Below are positions 33,201-43,700 of a DNA stretch of 64,000 nt, one piece after another; the stretch's first letter is position 1, and each line of letters starts with the position of its first letter. Source of the stretch: Branchiostoma floridae (lineage: Eukaryota; Chordata; Leptocardii; Amphioxiformes; Branchiostomatidae); assembly GCF_000003815.2 (NCBI RefSeq), contig NC_049983.1:26566192-26630191 (forward strand), written 5' to 3'. Made by a program: the position numbers and the translations under genes. The notes below the pieces were generated by a model that worked only from the letters and a program-made list of their open reading frames with translations, was not told the origin of the DNA and did no database searches.

Positions 33201-35292
33201 CCTGGTCTCATCCACTGTAGCAAGGCAGGAAATACTGTCAACCAAGGAGCTGCAAGGCAAGCTCAAAGCTGGAGAGCACAGATGTGGCTGAGAAGGTTTG
33301 TAATAGTTTACTTGTACCTTTACCTAGTCCCATCCACAGTAGCATAAGTTATGGTGTCACAAGAAGCTGAGCAGCACCATCAAGGAGCTGCAGGCCAAGC
33401 TCAAGCTGGAGAGCACTGATGTGGCTGAGAAGGTGGGCAACATTTTACCTTTACTCTTACTTTTTACCTAGTCCCGTCCACACTATTAGTAGTAGTAGTA
33501 TCCATCCAGTAGTACAGAAAATACTGTCCAAAACGCCCTATTTGTTACCACCTCATAAGACAAGTAATACATACCTCTACATATAAAGACAAGCTGAATA
33601 GCACCAATGTGGCTGAGAAGGTGGGCAACAGGAGCAAGTTGAAAATAGAGTTAAGACGTTTCCCCTTTGTGCTTAGAAATGACCGCAGTTTGCGATGACA
33701 TCAGTCCTTGTGTATACACCTTTCTCACGCGGCGGCCATGATAGATCGAAGAAGAGGTCAATGAGGCAAACAGACAAAACTTATTTCTAAAATCAGGTCC
33801 CATTTAGTTTTCCCCCAAACCACACAAATTTTCATGATATAAGATAGAATAATAAATATTACAAGAAGTGTTATGCACCAAAAGATGTAGCAATTTAGAG
33901 TAGTGTAGACTGACCCCATAGTCCCTTAAGAGATGCAAAATAAAAACATAATAATGCAAATTTTTAACGAATTTGCAGCCATTCACTTATTGGTCGATTT
34001 CCTAATTGGCAGGCTACCATTGGTCAAACTGCTAATTATGATGGACAGCCTTTTGTTTGCCACATTGAACTCGTTTTAGATCTATCATGGCCGCCGCGTG
34101 AGAAAGGTGTATGAATATACCCAGTTCGTGATGATGTCAGTCCTTTATGTGTAGAATGATTGTGTATGATTGTATAAAAATGTGATGATGATCCTTCTTA
34201 CTCTGACACTTGTGATGAACCACAATGTCCTCTAAGAAGTACTGAACATGTCTTAAAGTTTAACTCAGAGTATTACAGATAACAGCATCAAGCAACTGGA
34301 TAGGTTTTGGAAACACCCAGACATTGGATGTCACTAGAAACATCCAGAATTAATCTTATCTTGTTTTAGAGATTGAACTGTATTGTGTACCTGAATGTCT
34401 AACTTTCAAAAACGCAAATATTGTGTTAATGTGAGCTGCAGAAGCTTACTTTTGGACGATACACGGCCATAGCATTTGTTTTTGCAACTCCTTTATATAT
34501 CAGTTCATACGGAATTAGGGTACAGGGCTCAAAATTCATTTTTGGGATTAGGTGCACTGGTGCACCCAGCTTAAAAATTTGGGTGCACCAAAAAATTTTG
34601 GGGTGCACCACTTAAATTTAAGTAGAATGTCAGACAAAAATTAAAACAAAACTTAGTTACAAGCTATCAAATTCTTAAACAAGTACCATGACAGACATTT
34701 TTATCATCTTTCTAACACTTAGATGTCAAGAATATGATGTATACTTGATATCTTTACATACATAAACCTAAGAAAATATTTGGGTGCACCCTGTGCACCC
34801 ACTGAAAAAAATTGGGTGCACAGTTCCAATTTTGGGTGCACCTGGGTGCACATGCACCCAGTATTTCGAGCCCTGTAAGGGTATAAGACCTACTCTTCAA
34901 CAGATCTGTTCAGTGTCACTGACAAAAAGTAGTGGATCCCACCTCAAACATTAGTTTCCTAAATCATGTCCAGTTGCTTGTACCTTATTACCTTCATCTT
35001 CTTTTTTTTCTTTCTTTTTACCACCGTTTTAGATAGTTCATTGTTCGGCTGTGATGCTGCACAATTAGATGTTTATCACAAACAAACAAACACTTGTTGT
35101 TCTCCCCAGGTTGGTGAGCTGCAGAAGCTGGACACCAACCTTAAGGAGCAGATCGGGCTCTCCATCACGCTGGCTGAGAAGGTGGTGGCTGGGAAGATGG
35201 GAAAGCAGCAGTATGTGGATAACGAGAAGGTCTACTCCGCCAAGCGCGAAGACATCATGGGGAAAACAGAAACCCTCCTCAGCACCCTCTAA
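24235..35292 (+). CDS. RPN1: Ribophorin I, oligosaccharyltransferase subunit 1
   Basis: A complete 600-residue protein (human form 607). RPN1 is the single-pass ER subunit that presents substrates to the STT3 catalytic subunit for N-glycosylation. Eleven exons: 24235-24483, 24635-24693, 26690-26810, 27601-27786, 28598-28804, 29905-30097, 30634-30733, 31134-31272, 31802-31921, 32645-32890 and 35110-35292; they sum to 1803 nt. Landmarks in order: signal peptide (residues 1-20), [88 protein letters not shown], a transmembrane helix in exon 9 and a cytosolic coiled tail. The ATG at 24235 (CACCATGA) is preferred to the in-frame ATG at 24190 because it starts the signal peptide. Exon 3, 8 and 10 ends and the 3' terminus are duplicated in the neighbouring introns or 3' flank. 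Confidence 0.96.
25208..26070. mobile_element. Possible MITE in RPN1 intron 2
   Basis: Inverted sequences GGGGTCCAAACTCCGGTA (about 25231) and TATCGGAGTTTGGACCCC (about 26045) enclose 0.85 kb without coding content. Target duplication not resolved. Confidence 0.5.
26757..27010 (+). repeat. 50 bp minisatellite copying the RPN1 exon 3 end and its 5' splice site
   Basis: The exon end (26761-26810) is followed by four 50 bp units at 26811, 26861, 26911 and 26961. Each contains CAG|gtgagt and the text ACACCCACGCGCAGACCCCC. Five usable-looking donors therefore stand in a row. Because 50 is not a multiple of three, use of the next donor shifts frame and reaches a stop. Confidence 0.95.
27318..27525. 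mobile_element. 208 bp TA-flanked MITE (ACTGTAAATGCA family)
   Basis: Same length and ends as the copy at 4500-4707. Located in RPN1 intron 3, 75 bp upstream of the exon 4 acceptor region. Confidence 0.88.
28060..28237. mobile_element. 178 bp TA-flanked MITE (CAGTCAAACCTGT ends)
   Basis: TA, then CAGTCAAACCTGTATTAGGGG, and the inverse CTATAGACAGGTTTGACTG then TA. Internal GGCCACCTGTCTATAGTGGCC motifs repeat. The ends fit Tc1/mariner-type non-autonomous elements. Confidence 0.85.
31200..31380 (+). repeat. Duplicated RPN1 exon 8 end plus donor
   Basis: The last 60 or so bases of exon 8 with gtgagtttg recur at about 31307-31381, after a (TTTG)n tract. The second copy reads CACACAAGTCCAACCTTGTA...CTTCACC|gtgagt. 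Confidence 0.88.
31802..31921 (+). CDS. RPN1: RPN1 exon 9, transmembrane exon
   Basis: Encodes [18 protein letters not shown], then [17 protein letters not shown]-like hydrophobic residues, the single membrane anchor. Phase 0-0, bounded by ccccccag-type acceptor and gtaacc. Confidence 0.93.
32525..32690 (+). repeat. Duplicated acceptor and start of RPN1 exon 10
   Basis: Upstream copy at about 32530-32580 reads TGCACCACTATTTCAG|GACGAGGC...ATGCAGGGCCTT. The true exon start at 32645 has the same acceptor and first 45 bases. The copy lacks the rest of the exon and runs into stop codons. Confidence 0.85.
32850..33621 (+). repeat. Six-fold array of the RPN1 exon 10 end with splice sites
   Basis: Copies of the exon end ([13 protein letters not shown] plus donor) lie at 32852-32890 (true exon), 32997-33035, 33135-33173, about 33253-33296, about 33361-33432 and about 33585-33621. 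Copies 2 and 3 have CTGCAG in front and GT behind, so each forms a 39 nt, phase 0-0 cassette. Copy 4 has one extra A; copy 6 is degraded. Period about 110-140 bp. Confidence 0.92.
33717..34110. mobile_element. 394 bp MITE with 32 bp inverted repeats
   Basis: Ends ACACCTTTCTCACGCGGCGG and its inverse (34079-34110) are near perfect. Flanks show a diverged direct repeat of GATGACATCAGTCCTT (about 33694 and 34131). In RPN1 intron 10. Confidence 0.82.
34523..34875. mobile_element. 353 bp hAT-type MITE
   Basis: Ends CAGGGCTCAAAATTC / ATTTCGAGCCCTG, with 8 bp flanks TTAGGGTA and TAAGGGTA (one mismatch). The inside is built of GGGTGCACC motifs in both orientations. In RPN1 intron 10. Confidence 0.82.
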
Positions 35293-36140
35293 CTCTCACT
35301 CATTCTAGATTTGTTAAACCAGCGAGCCATCTACATATCGGTTCTGATGTCTGTTACTATGATGAAAATTATAAAAGAAACGAGTCTGATTTCCGAAAAT
35401 AATTTCATCATGTTGTTAGAATATAGGATATAGGAGAATTCTTGTACACAACCAGGATGTGCTTACTTGTAAAAGCACCACCTGCATCGGCTACATATAG
35501 GGACGAGAAGCAGGACTCCTGTCAGAAGCTCTGACGAAGGTGTCTGATAGACACTGAAATATCCTGATTGTATACAAGAATTGTCCTATTTCCAACAAGT
35601 CTGATGTCTGTTAGTACTGTCTAAATGTAAATTACAAGAGAAACAATTGTTACTGCATGTGAAAATCAACTGATGAGAAAACAGAAACACTGCTCAGCGC
35701 ACTCTCACATCCTAGCCTTAAACTAGCCACTTACATATAAATATAGATGTCTGTTAGTACTGTCTGAATGAAAATCACAGTACAAACAATTATGACGGCA
35801 TATAAAAATAAACTGATGGAAAAAGCAGACTCTAAGACTGTCTTAACACAACCTTTTCAACCAGCGTATGACACACCGTAGTCTGCTTTTCTCTGCCCCC
35901 CCTACAGGTTTTTTCAGAGTGTGAAAATAAAAGTCTACTGCAGCCTAGAGGCCAAAGTGAACTTCTGTACTTGTGTCAATTGATGTCTTGTACATTTGAA
36001 AAAAGAACAAGACTGTTAAAGTGTGATTGACTCTCACAGCATAGATTTAAGCCAGCAGCAAACAACCTACGTGTAGATTACGATGTCTGTTGCTTTCTAG
36101 GATGAAAATTATCAGAGAAACAATTGTTATTGCAATTTAT
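35252..36140 (+). repeat. Diverged tandem repeats of the RPN1 coding end and 3' UTR
   Basis: The coding end GGAAAACAGAAACCCTCCTC (35260) recurs as GAGAAAACAGAAACACTGCTC at about 35676. The block GATGTCTGTTAGTACTGTCT plus AAACAATTGTTA recurs at about 35347, 35603, 35746 and 36081. Confidence 0.75.
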
Positions 36141-36546
36141 AAAAGTCTTCAGCATATAGAAATGGTCACCTTTGCAGGGCACAAACCCTGTAATATGTTA
36201 CATGTACAAGTCTAGCCAAAACCAACTAGCCACCTACATGTATATGACTGTCACTGTTCAAGATGACATATAGTACATGGACAACAACTACTGCTGAAAA
36301 TAGCTACTTCATGATGTAACGACCATGTGAAAATCACCACAGTGGCAAAATTTCTACGGACTGAGTTTCTTTTACAGAAGAAGGAAATACAACTTGATTG
36401 TAAGGAGTAGAGAGCTTCACTGGTATCCATTGATGTTTGTATTTTTGTACACACCACATGTGGGATGTGTAGGGCTTGTCAGTAAATCAAGGGAAAACAA
36501 CTTTGGCACATGTACCTTTGTGGAGAACACAAGGCAAGAAAATAAA
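35807..36546 (+). terminator. Candidate RPN1 polyadenylation signals
   Basis: AATAAA hexamers at 35807-35812, 35926-35931 and 36541-36546 follow the RPN1 stop. Which one is used cannot be decided from sequence. Confidence 0.5.
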
Positions 36547-36599
36547 ACTGACCCTTTTATAAACTGTCTTTTGTTCTTGTGCAATTGTGCATTTTTTTT

Positions 36600-37502
36600 C
36601 AGTTAAGATATCACAACAGAAATAGTGTTAGGTGTGATCAATAAGACATAGTGTTTTTATCAGTGTTCGTATATGTATTTGGATGAATAATCTTGATTAT
36701 ATTTTAGAACCCCTAGTGACTTCCTTCGGCACTGCATCAAAACTTCCAGCTTTGATATATCGTGTTCTGATGCTGTTGTTACGATCATGGTTTGTAAATA
36801 ATTCAAATAATCAAATGACAGAAACTTCATTCAAGAGATGTAACTTGGTTCGAGACGAGATAGTGAATTCCTATAAAGTATGCTAATAAGAGCTTCCTTT
36901 GCACACATTTGCATTTTAATGAGACAAAGTTACCTCGCAAAAGGTCGTGGTTCAACTTACATTCGGAATCCAGACAGTATGACTACAGCTGCGCTGTGTT
37001 TTGACGTCCCTGTCCCTCTCAGTCGCTTATTGAGAAATACAAACTGAAATTAAAAGTTCTAAAAACTCTTAATGTCTCTGTTTGAAATATTGTCTAAGTG
37101 AACTGCCAACAAGACAGACAGCGCTATATAATTACTTATGGTACAATATATATATGAATCCATCATATTGTTTTTCCCAAAATAGGAAGGCAGGAGGAAG
37201 GTTTTGCAACGTCTCCAGAAAAACACGGGGATTTAATGACTACGTTCTGAGTTCTCGCGTAGAAACTTTTTGATGTTTCCCCTCCCAGCTCAGATTAACT
37301 TCTTTTCTCAGAAAATTAGTCTGCCACTTGCAGAAAAACAAAATGCCATTCGTACCACCTGATGCCACGTAATCCCTCCAGATAAAAGCAAATGTGGCCT
37401 TACGTCGTCAGACTAATTAAGGTATCATTTGCTATATTCATTTTTTCTTCGCAGTTTTGTATTTACACACTGCGCGGCGGTTGTCTGTACAGTACAGTCC
37501 AA
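36600..37502. other. Intergenic region RPN1 to lectin 3
   Basis: No gene recognised. Must contain the lectin 3 promoter and 5' UTR. Confidence 0.4.
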
Positions 37503-37725
37503 ATGTACGAGCAAGCAGAGCCGGTCCGGTCCCCTTTCCCGCGCCCTGACCGCGGCCAAACTAGAGGACCACCTCCCCAATCCCCTCCTGTCCGTCAGGG
37601 TAGTTCCCGCGGGCGTGTCCGCCATGGCAACGGGACTGACAAGTCGCAAGAAGAGCAAGAAGCGTCTTCACACACGTATGAAGAAGCTGAGGCGGTGAAG
37701 CGTTACGCAACGTACACGTCTGCAG
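37503..37725 (+). CDS. Lectin 3 exon 1, cytoplasmic tail
   Basis: Homologous to lectin 2 exon 1 from the first residue, which fixes the start. Contains [10 protein letters not shown] and YATYTSAG. Donor gtagcc, phase 1. Confidence 0.8.
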
Positions 37726-40700
37726 GTAGCCGACATTTATTTTCATTTTTTGTCAATTGCCCGTTTAAGTAAAACAGGCATTTATTTCCAAAATCAGCAG
37801 AAACTTTTTAATAAGATGTGGTGTGCGATCACCAACCGGTGCATAGACTTTATTTGTCACAACTTAAAGTCAGGATCAGTTCCACGCTAAATCATTACAA
37901 GGCTAAAGTGGGGTTACTTATTGTAATTTTTCAGGCGAGAATATTTAGTGTTTATTTGCCACAAATCCCAAGTGAAAATTGACTCTGCCATATAACGATA
38001 CATATTCACTAGCGATACTTCATTTTCCTACGCAGAGACGAACATGCGTCATAAAATTACCAACGGGCATAGATCGCCCTATTATCATATAAATATTAAT
38101 GAGATTGCCTTATTTGGGTTGGGCACAAGCCAATCAGCGCGCAGCACCAAGATTTCAAATGTCCAATATGGCGGGCATGCAGGATGAAATATTTCTTGTG
38201 AGTTTTATTCGCGTGAGGATGGTTGTTTCTTCATGTTTAAGCACACTATAGATGTCACTATCATCCGTCCTGCTTATGAATATTAAATGAGCTTGCCTTA
38301 TTTGGGTACAACCCAATCAGCGAGCAATGCGAAGATTATAAATATCCAATATGGCGGGCATACAGGCTGATGAAATGTTCTATTTCTATTTAGCGAGAGC
38401 ATAATGGTTTCTTAATGTTTTTGGCTAGTATTTTGTGATACTGCACCCACTACCAACAGATCTTACAGATCTCAACTTTTGGTACCTTTTTTTTACAAGT
38501 TTGTGCGAAGAATGGACTGTCGGGCGTTGGAACGTTGTGATACAATCGCATCGCTCATGAACATCAAGAAGTTTGCCTTACTTATTTGAAGCTTTTGACA
38601 GCAGAAAGGCGTATTTCTGATTGGCTGACAGCTAGCTTGTAGTGATCACCCCCATAATACTATATGATAATTTTACCAACCTGATGAAACTATTTACCGA
38701 CTAAGAGTAGTTCTAAGTTTTTCATAAATATTTCATATGATGCACAGAAGTAACGATGGATAGTATTTGTCAAATTATAAGTTTTGTATGCCATTGTGTC
38801 ACACAATTAAGTTTTCTTGTTTCTGTGCATAAGATTTTTAAAATGTTGTAGTATAGCTTACAACCTATACCCCCATGCAGACCCTCTTTTCAGACTGGAC
38901 AGGGTTTTCCGTTGTCCGGACTGAGCAAGGTTTTCCAAAAATCCGTGTCTCAACTTCCTTAGGAAATAGAAAGTTGTGTGTGAGCGCCAGCATGTACAGT
39001 TTGTCATGACCAAACAAGACTATGTACCATTATAGGGATTTATAGGGAGTTTGCATGAGTCCATTTCACACAGATTTGTGGTCTTGCTCCGGTCCAACTG
39101 AGGGTACAACTTAAATCCTGAAGACTTTTCTAAATCTTCAATTGGAACTTGGTAGTCTGTCAGCTTTGGGTCGGGGTCGGAGCCGATTGGTTGGTTTGGG
39201 ACGATGAAAGCACCAATAGAAGTCGGGGCGTTGTGTCCCTCTGCAACAACGACTTTGTACAGATGTGTTGGAACAGCTACTTCACTCTGTCCTATTACCT
39301 GCAAGAAAGAAAATGGGACAGTCTGATCGGTGTCACAGTCTATAAAGGAATCTACAAGAAAAAAAGTTGCTGATAATGACAAAACTACCCAAGAAGACCA
39401 CTCAGTACTGATAAGATCTGGTTGATGTGATTTCCCTAAACAAGGATTCTTGGTGCTTGATGGTGTCAATTAAAAAATCGTCTGAGGGTCCGTCACAAAA
39501 GTGGTCACATTGGTTAGCTGGACTTGATGTATAGAGTCAGTCACTTGTGCGCTGTACAGGGTTGACCATACGTTATTGATACTTGAATCTACTCCTCACT
39601 CACTCACTCAGTTACACACACTCACTATCCATTATTTGATCATACTGCTGCTGGGATCCCTGACGCAGGGGTAGGCAGCAGTTGGCTAGTCTTCACACCT
39701 CGCTTACATGTGGCTCTGTCCAGTGGGTTCACCCCTGTTAGACCGCACACCTTGATGTCCCACCTGACACACTCCATCCAAGTTTTCCTCGGTCTACCAC
39801 GACCCCTGTTGCCTGACACTCAATATGACAAAATCTGACATGGCAAATCTTACTACGTTACAGAATAAACTATTTTCTGCTGGTAAACCTGCACTTACCG
39901 GGTACTTGACCACTTTCTGTTGGCCTTCCTGGCTGGGAAGGTACAGTGGGCCACTCAGTATGTACACATCCTCAAACCTGCTGGTCAGCTCCCTACAGTG
40001 CAGCTCAATCCTGTACCAGAACTCTTTGTTGTTCTCAATGTCCTGTGGGACGATGTTGGACAGGAGGAAAATATCGTCCATCGCTTCCTGTGATGAAAAA
40101 AACAGGCAGTGGTCGGATCAACGAGTATAGTACAGTATTTTTTATGCGCTGCAGTGAAGACATTTGTAACTTTCTTGCTCATTATTAGACTTTTTTTTTT
40201 ACTTTTACAATATATTCTCCTATTTTGCACATTGACAAAGACCTGCAGCTCACAGCAATGTTTGAAGTGTTTTGCAGCAACTTGTTGCTCATGCAGGCCA
40301 CATGTATTATAACCAATGGCTGTCTACCTCATAAGTAGAGCAAGGCATTTTTGGGGAGGACGAGAACACACCGAAATCAAATTTTACAAATGAGGATTCT
40401 CATGTTAATCAACTTTTATTAAGTGTTGTAACGTCATACTTTGAATTTCTCGAGTCAATTCTGGCTTTTCTTCTGCACCTGACTCAGGCTTTCCAAACCG
40501 GGGCCCGGCCGGGATGTTTGCAGAAACGAAAAATAGACGTGTTTACCAAGGAATATACACAAATTATGCCAATGACAAATTTTGCTTACGTTCTGTGTGT
40601 GTTTTATTGCCTTTTATATTATATTTTTCGTTTCTGAAAGCTACCCGACCGGGCCTCGAGTTGGGAAAAGGGACCTAAGCCTAAGCAATGGTGACTTTTC

Positions 40701-43700
40701 TATGTATACTGCACCTGACTAAACTTGTTGTCCCCGGCTGGTGCCATGTGGCCACAGGACCAGCCACTTTCCCAGTAGTCCTCGTACTGTGCTGTGAACA
40801 TCGGGTCCACGCTGGGGGGGTCGATGAAAGAGCTGGGCTGGGCCCTGGCCTGTCTACCTGGCCTGTCTACCTGGCCTGGCTATCACGTCAGGCCACCAAG
40901 ATCCCCCCCCCCATTCATACCCTCAGAAATTTTCGGCCTCTCATCTAGCTGCGCCCTCTAGTGGAATATAGACAAATTGCCGAGATTGTGTACTTAGTCC
41001 ATTGTCAAGACACCTACTAGCAAGATAAACTGATATCTATTCAATGTTACTTGTCTGAATTCAAATTTCTATTGGTCTGCAAATAGATAAACAACAACAT
41101 TGAGGGAGAAAGAAATGACGCTTGTGGTTTATGTTGATAACAACGATACCATACTCACAGTGTAACATTTGATCTAGTGGCAAATGTTACAAGTCAACAG
41201 TCAGTTTGGCCAAACAAAGGAGGTCATATTTAGGTCACCACGTATACCTGCAGGCCTGGGTATGGCAGAAACGGGTGCTGTCAGAGGATTGCACTTTGAC
41301 TTGACATTTTCCCCTTCACGTTATCAAAGGTTTGAAGATTGAATATTTAGTCTTCAATGTACATAACAAGGACTGACTGCTTTAAAACAAGGCTGTAATA
41401 CAGCAGTTTGTTTTTCATTTAGCAAATGTTAGTTTTACACACTGCTTTAGGGATCTGAGCCATCTGCTGTTTTCTCCCCCAGACAACTCTCTAAGGGAAC
41501 CAAGCATGTGACCCCGGTCATCTCAGACGCTCCACCTGTCATGTCTCTTTTAATAAAGCACGCAGCAACAGGCGCTTGTCCAGGGACAAAATAGTTGATT
41601 GAGAGGCATAGTAATTGCTACTCTTTAGCCCTGTCAGGGATCTCAGCCTGGCCTGTCAGCCCTGCCCCTTGACTGGCCCTTTGAGGAAGTAGAAGTATAA
41701 GACGTATAACTCTGTCTGGGAGGTATTAGGCCTTTCTACCAGCCAGAGATACAAGTACCACAGTTTGTGTCTTTTTGATCTGTCATCGACTAGCCAGTAC
41801 AACAAAAAGAGAAGTAATGTGCATGACGTGCTGTTTAGAGGTAAAAACAACACTTTCCTCTCCCAGTCCCCGAAGCCAACAATCTCCACCCATTCCAACA
41901 CAGAGTTCCCCAGCTGTTTCTCTGACCAGACCAAGGATACTCTGCTCTTCGGAAAACTTTGTACAGAAAGTACTGGAAAGTCTTAAATGACCGACTTGCC
42001 TGCTACGATCCTAGATACATAGACAAGAAGAACAGATTGGATTAGGGAAGTAACGTTAAACCTGGATGGATTAGATGGAAGCAAATGCTTGGTTCCTGGT
42101 AAACACAGTCCAACAGAGCAGAGTGTTAGAGAAAAAATTCCTGACTGTGTCTTATAAAACACAAAGTTACACTAGGTTCAGCAGCACTACCCAAATTTGT
42201 CAAAGGTTCCATAGGTTCCATACAAAGACCACAAGTTCTTCTGAACCATATGTTCTTCTAAACCATTACGTATTGTCAACTTGCACTTGGCCGGCTCTTT
42301 TCGTCACAGTATATATCACACAAGTCTATGGAAAAAATGATGTATTTTGCCCTGAGATTTTTTCACACCATTGTTCTTAGACAGAACGCCGAAAATATAA
42401 GGCTAGTCTAAGAGAATACTTGCCCTTATACCCTAATACTTTCTGCCTGGTGTAAGACGCAGTCTGAGGCATGATTTCTCTGACACTCTGCTCTGTTGGA
42501 CTGTGTCTACCAGGAACCCACATCATAGCAGCTCATATTTACGATCTTGTAGTTTTGTGCTTGTAGTTATGATGGAGACTTTCTTGCCTTTGTGATGTTA
42601 TTTCTATGCTTATCTAATGCCAAATACTGGTGTATATGGCACTTCTTTTTACATTCACAGTTTCTGTTAGCCAGGCCAGTGCGATACATACATAAAGTAG
42701 CTTATCCTAAATTTGTAATGTATTTCATTCAAGAACTGTATTTGATATATAACGTATTTCTTTTAGAATAACCGATGACATTCTCCAATCGGTTAACAGA
42801 CCATAATTTTCATTAGACCATTAAAGATTTTACAGTAGCTGTGGATATGGCTCCTGTCAAAAAAAGGCCTGTACAGCATTTTACCCGGAGGCAGCAGTAC
42901 AAAAGTCATAACTAAAACCTTTACCACCTACAATGCTACATGCAACACTATGGAAAAGGGGCTTTTAGAGTCTGATATTGCAAAACAATATAATGAAAAA
43001 ATATAGAGAACAGTGTGAGAACACTATCAGGCTGTTCTGGGATACAGGGCGGGTTGTGAGGACCAGATGTCAAAGCGTGCAGGGAAGGAGTAATTGCTCT
43101 CTCACAGACTGGCTGTGCCTCGATTTTCTGCTCCAGACAGGAGCATCTCCCCAAGGGCAAGGTGGTGAAGCTGAAAAAGGCTCTCTGGGCGAACAGTTGG
43201 GGGTTTAAACAAAAGAAATTAAGGAAAACGTTGTTTCACCCCAGCTATATAATAAAGGCACAAACTGTGGTACTTTACTATAGACTTGTGTGATAAATAC
43301 TGTGACGAAAAGAGCAGAAAAGTGCGACAGTGGTTTAGAAGAACATACGTATGGTTCAGAAAAACTTGTGGTCTTTGTATGGAACCTTTGACAAATTTGG
43401 GTAGTGCTGCTGAACCTAGTGTAACTTTGTGTTTTATAAGACACAGTCAGGAATGATTTCTCTAATACTCTGCTCTGTTGGACTGTGTCTACCAGGAACC
43501 AAGCATTTGCTTCCATCTAATCCATCCAGGTATAACGTTACTTCCCTAATCCAATCTGTTCTTCTTGTCTATGTATCTAGGATCGTAGCAGGCAAGTCGG
43601 TCATTTAAGACGTTCCAGTACTTTCTGTACAAAGTTTTCCGAAGAGCAGAGTATCCTTGGTCTGGTCAGAGAAACAGCTGGGGAACTCTGTGTTGGAATG

